Origin: CAISIP01 sp031403955
GTDB taxonomy: Bacteria > Pseudomonadota > Gammaproteobacteria > Burkholderiales > Burkholderiaceae_C
Direction: 5' to 3'
Assembly: GCA_031403955.1 (NCBI GenBank)
Contig: JANNGR010000461.1
Location: 1 to 8,399, forward strand
DNA: 8,399 nt
Shown: positions 5,758-8,399 of the stretch, piece after piece
Position numbering within the stretch: the stretch's first letter is position 1
Layout of the letters: each line of letters starts with the position of its first letter
Notes under the pieces: model-generated
What the model was told of the DNA's origin: nothing
What the model saw: the letters and a program-made list of their open reading frames with translations, nothing else
Database searches by the model: none
Program-made: the position numbers and the translations under genes

Positions 5758-8201
5758 AGAGCTTGACCCCGCACGGGCAGAGCATGGCCCGATGGATGAC
5801 GCCGGGCCTGCTGGGTTTCGTTGCCGGCAGCGCGGCGCAACTCTGGCAGGTGGCATTGTTCCGGTGGCCGGCTTACGCGGCATTATTGTTGCTGGGCCTT
5901 GTCCTGTTGAGGTGGACGACCTTCAAGCCAGGCGCATCCAGCTGGCGCATGGTACTGGCCGGTCTGGCATGTGGCATCGCCGCTTTTGGACTGACCGGCT
6001 GGCGCGCCGCGATTTATCAGGGTCAGGCGCTGACGCCGGAACTTGAGGGACGCGACATCGTTGTGACCGGCGTGGTTGCCGCAATGCCGCAAGTCAACGA
6101 GGCGGGTACCCGTTTTCGGCTGACGGTGGAAGCGGCGCGTCAAGTGTTGACGAACAGCGTGGTGCAACTGCCGCCCAACATTTACCTCGGCTGGTACTCC
6201 GGTGTCGGCCGCGACGCCAGTGGTGAGGGCCCCGAACTGCAACGCCAGCCATCGGTGTTAAGGGCCGGGGAGCGTTGGCAGATGACGGTGCGTCTGAAGG
6301 CACCCCACGGCAACAGCAACCCACACGGGTTTGACTACGAACTCTGGTTGTGGGAGCAGGGTCTGCAAGCCACCGGCTATGTACGCGCCGGAGCCCGCGA
6401 CGCGCTGGCGCAACAACTTGGCCAGACCTGGCGGCATCCGGTGGAACTGGCCAGGCAGGTCGTGCGCAACCGTATCCTGGAACGGGTAGCGGAGCGCAAG
6501 GCGGCCGGGCTGATCGCGGCACTGGTGGTGGGCGACCAGAACGCGATCGACCGCGCCGACTGGGACATTTTCCGCGCCACCGGCGTGGCGCACCTGATGA
6601 GTATTTCCGGCCTGCACGTGACGATGTTCGCATGGTTGGCGGCGGCCGTGATTGGCGTTTTATGGCGTCTCTCGGCATGGTTGTGTTTGCGGGTGCCGGC
6701 GCCCCATGCGGCGCTGGCAGGCGGCTTGTTGCTGGCGCTGGCGTATGCGGTGTTCAGCGGTTGGGGGGTACCGTCGCAACGCACCATCTGGATGCTGGCC
6801 ACGGTTGGCCTGCTGCGTTTGTCGGGTAAGCAGTGGCCGTGGCCGGCAGTCTGGCTGCTGGCCTGCGCGGTGGTGGTGGCGATCGATCCCTGGGCGTTGA
6901 CGCAAGCCGGGTTCTGGCTCAGTTTTGTTGCGGTAGGTGTGTTGTTTGCGTCCAATGCCGGGTTCGAAGACAACCAGCCAAACCGCGCCGTGGCCAGAAT
7001 ACGTGCCATGCTGCGTGAACAATGGGTGATTACATTGGCACTCACCCCGTTGACGCTGTTGTTGTTTGGCCAGGTCTCAGTGGTCGCTCTGGCGGCCAAT
7101 GCGCTGGCGATTCCGTGGGTCACGTTGCTGGTCACGCCATTGGCGATGATGGGTGTGTTGTTGGCGCCGCTGTGGGACGTGGCAGCCTGGTGCATCAATG
7201 CGCTGGGCTGGTATCTGCAGTTGTTGGCACAGTTGCCATTCGCGATTTTTTCGGTTGCGCAGGCTCCTCCATGGGCCGGGGTGGCCGGCCTGATCGGCGG
7301 GTTGTTGCTGGCCATGCGTTTGCCGTGGGCGCTGCGGCTGGCGGGTCTGCCTTTGCTGTTGCCGGTGTTGCTGTGGCAGGCGCCAGCTCCGCTGCCGGGC
7401 GAATTTGAATTGCTGGCGGCCGATATCGGGCAAGGCAATGCGGTGCTGGTGCGCACCGCCAACCACGCCTTGTTGTACGACGCCGGGCCGCGCTTCTCGC
7501 GCGAAAGCGACGCCGGCCATCGGGTACTGGTGCCGCTGTTGCGCGCGCTGGACGTGAAACTCGACACGCTGGTCCTGAGCCACCGCGACAACGACCATGT
7601 CGGTGGTGCCCAGGCCGTGTTGGCGATGCAGTCCAAGGCGGAACTGCTGAGTTCGATCGAACACGGGCATGAGTTGCAGGTAATTCGCCAGGCCAGGCGT
7701 TGCGAGGCCGGGCAGAGTTGGCGCTGGGACGGGGTGGACTTTGCGTTGTTGCATCCGATGCCGACTGACTATGACGCGCTGGCCAAACCCAACGCGTTGT
7801 CGTGCGTATTGCGCATATCGAGCCGGGGCAATGGATCAGGCCAACCGGCGCAGGTGGCTTTGTTGGTGGGGGACATTGAACGGCCCCAGGAGGCACGATT
7901 GGTCGATAGGGGCGCGACGCTTAAGGCCGATCTGCTGCTGGTTCCCCACCATGGCAGCAAGACCTCCAGCAGCGCGGAGTTTCTGGACGCGGTGGCACCG
8001 CGTTTTGCGCTGGTGCAAGCCGGTTACCGCAACCGCTTCGGGCATCCGGCCGACGCGCCGATGGAGCGTTACCGTGAGCGCCACATCACGGTGCTCGATT
8101 CGCCACATTGCGGCGCGATGACCTGGCGCTCCGGGCAGCCGGACCGGGTTCGTTGTCAGCGCATGGATGGCATGCGCTATTGGCACCACCTGGTGCCCTA
8201 G
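5754..8201 (+). CDS. comEC: DNA internalization competence protein ComEC/Rec2
   Basis: This 815-residue protein has the full ComEC layout. It forms the inner-membrane channel through which one DNA strand enters during natural transformation. Domains: hydrophobic N-terminal segments (about 17-83); an OB-like periplasmic domain (about 95-215); the competence membrane domain with the signature HLMSISGLHVTMF (280-292) and roughly ten further hydrophobic segments to about 541; and a C-terminal metallo-beta-lactamase domain. The last shows ADIGQGNAVL (556-565), the metal-binding SHRDNDHVGG (609-618), GDIE (706-709) and PHHGSKTSSS (731-740). All expected metal ligands are present, so the proposed nuclease could be active. 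An in-frame stop at 5742-5744 limits the N-terminus. ATG 5754 is the longest option, but 5784 (MARWMTPG) and 5796 (MTPGLLG) are also plausible and none has a clear Shine-Dalgarno. A long antisense frame inside it is a shadow. Confidence 0.97.
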   Translation: MQSLTPHGQSMARWMTPGLLGFVAGSAAQLWQVALFRWPAYAALLLLGLVLLRWTTFKPGASSWRMVLAGLACGIAAFGLTGWRAAIYQGQALTPELEGRDIVVTGVVAAMPQVNEAGTRFRLTVEAARQVLTNSVVQLPPNIYLGWYSGVGRDASGEGPELQRQPSVLRAGERWQMTVRLKAPHGNSNPHGFDYELWLWEQGLQATGYVRAGARDALAQQLGQTWRHPVELARQVVRNRILERVAERKAAGLIAALVVGDQNAIDRADWDIFRATGVAHLMSISGLHVTMFAWLAAAVIGVLWRLSAWLCLRVPAPHAALAGGLLLALAYAVFSGWGVPSQRTIWMLATVGLLRLSGKQWPWPAVWLLACAVVVAIDPWALTQAGFWLSFVAVGVLFASNAGFEDNQPNRAVARIRAMLREQWVITLALTPLTLLLFGQVSVVALAANALAIPWVTLLVTPLAMMGVLLAPLWDVAAWCINALGWYLQLLAQLPFAIFSVAQAPPWAGVAGLIGGLLLAMRLPWALRLAGLPLLLPVLLWQAPAPLPGEFELLAADIGQGNAVLVRTANHALLYDAGPRFSRESDAGHRVLVPLLRALDVKLDTLVLSHRDNDHVGGAQAVLAMQSKAELLSSIEHGHELQVIRQARRCEAGQSWRWDGVDFALLHPMPTDYDALAKPNALSCVLRISSRGNGSGQPAQVALLVGDIERPQEARLVDRGATLKADLLLVPHHGSKTSSSAEFLDAVAPRFALVQAGYRNRFGHPADAPMERYRERHITVLDSPHCGAMTWRSGQPDRVRCQRMDGMRYWHHLVP

Positions 8202-8292
8202 GTTCTAAGGCGAATGCCGCCAAACCGGGCATCGAACTGCATAACCTCGCTCCGGAGGCACTAGTAGTCCGTTTCATCAAAGGCATTACGAA
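8202..8292. other. Short gap after comEC
   Basis: These 91 bases contain a palindrome CTCCGGAG and a weak ATGCC/GGCAT pairing near 8214-8232, but no hairpin followed by a T-run. I see no terminator and no good promoter, so read-through from comEC into the next gene is possible. Confidence 0.4.
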
Positions 8293-8299
8293 ATGAAAC
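8271..8299 (+). repeat. 7-base inverted repeat around the start of the last gene
   Basis: GTTTCAT (8271-8277) is the exact reverse complement of ATGAAAC (8293-8299). The second arm contains the start codon, and the 15-base loop holds the AAAGG Shine-Dalgarno-like sequence. The stem has only two G-C pairs, so it is weak. Confidence 0.35.
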
Positions 8300-8399
8300 C
8301 GATGGATTTTTTCGCCAGGCTAGGCGTAGACCCGCAGCCGCACTGGCAGTGCGGCAAGGGGCTGCAACGACGCATGGCGGAAAAAGCCGCGGTTTCATG
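8293..8399 (+). CDS. Start of an unrecognised gene, cut by right window edge
   Basis: From ATG 8293 the frame is open for 35 codons to the edge, beginning MKPMDFFARLGVDPQPHW and going on through Cys20, Gly21 and a basic stretch QRRMAEKAA. AAAGG (8279-8283) stands nine bases upstream and supports the start. It begins 91 bases after comEC on the same strand. There is no signal peptide. I do not recognise the family; the piece is too short to tell. The codons are mostly in keeping with the neighbours, with a few rarer ones (AGG, CTA, GTA). It could also be a non-coding frame that happens to be open. Confidence 0.55.
   Translation, partial: MKPMDFFARLGVDPQPHWQCGKGLQRRMAEKAAVS

Noticed and set aside
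6377..7636. Long antisense frame of 419 codons inside comEC
   Set aside because: Its product is Ala, Ser, Thr and Asn-rich without domains, and it mirrors the codon bias of comEC, whose motifs are beyond doubt.
8108..8296. 62-codon frame overlapping the end of comEC and ending ATGA on the next start
   Set aside because: The ATGA overlap looks like coupling, but two thirds of the frame is a shadow of comEC and no start with a ribosome site was found.

Overview
The window looks like chromosomal DNA of a GC-rich (by eye about 60%) proteobacterium, most probably a betaproteobacterium of the Burkholderiales type. This is inferred from the codon use and from the ComEC wording, in particular the GQGNAVLVRTANHALLYDAGP-like region of its nuclease domain. 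No taxonomic search was possible. I see no RNA gene, insertion sequence, phage gene or CRISPR array.

Layout. The left 3.2 kb reads on the minus strand. A large transglutaminase-like protein of the DUF2126 type (1-2282) has its C-terminus beyond the left edge. Upstream of it, in the same direction, lies a complete alpha/beta hydrolase (2420-3208). A 116-bp divergent intergenic region (3209-3324) separates this pair from genes on the plus strand: an acetyl-CoA hydrolase/CoA-transferase family enzyme (3325-4620), a lipase-class-3-like lipoprotein (4662-5708), the DNA-uptake channel protein ComEC (5754-8201), and the first 35 codons of an unrecognised gene (from 8293) that runs off the right edge. 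All reading frames were followed by hand. The large minus-strand frame stays open from 2282 to the window edge.

How the genes may work together. The CoA-transferase and the lipase are 41 bp apart with no visible terminator, so they could be co-transcribed. The lipase and comEC are 45 bp apart. The hydrolase and the CoA-transferase are divergent and may share a control region, which suggests, but does not show, a link in ester/thioester metabolism. ComEC belongs to natural transformation and is probably functionally unrelated to its neighbours. The DUF2126 transglutaminase family is known from a conserved cluster with an alpha-E protein, a circularly permuted ATP-grasp enzyme and sometimes an Anbu-type proteasome-like peptidase, predicted to make or attach peptide tags. 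If that cluster exists here, it lies left of position 1.

Nothing in the window is clearly an undescribed system. The items most worth checking are the transglutaminase cluster beyond the left edge, the AT-richer lipoprotein lipase with an A8 tract and an odd tail, the near-palindrome over the putative -10 box in the divergent region, and a small inverted repeat that could cover the start codon of the last gene.
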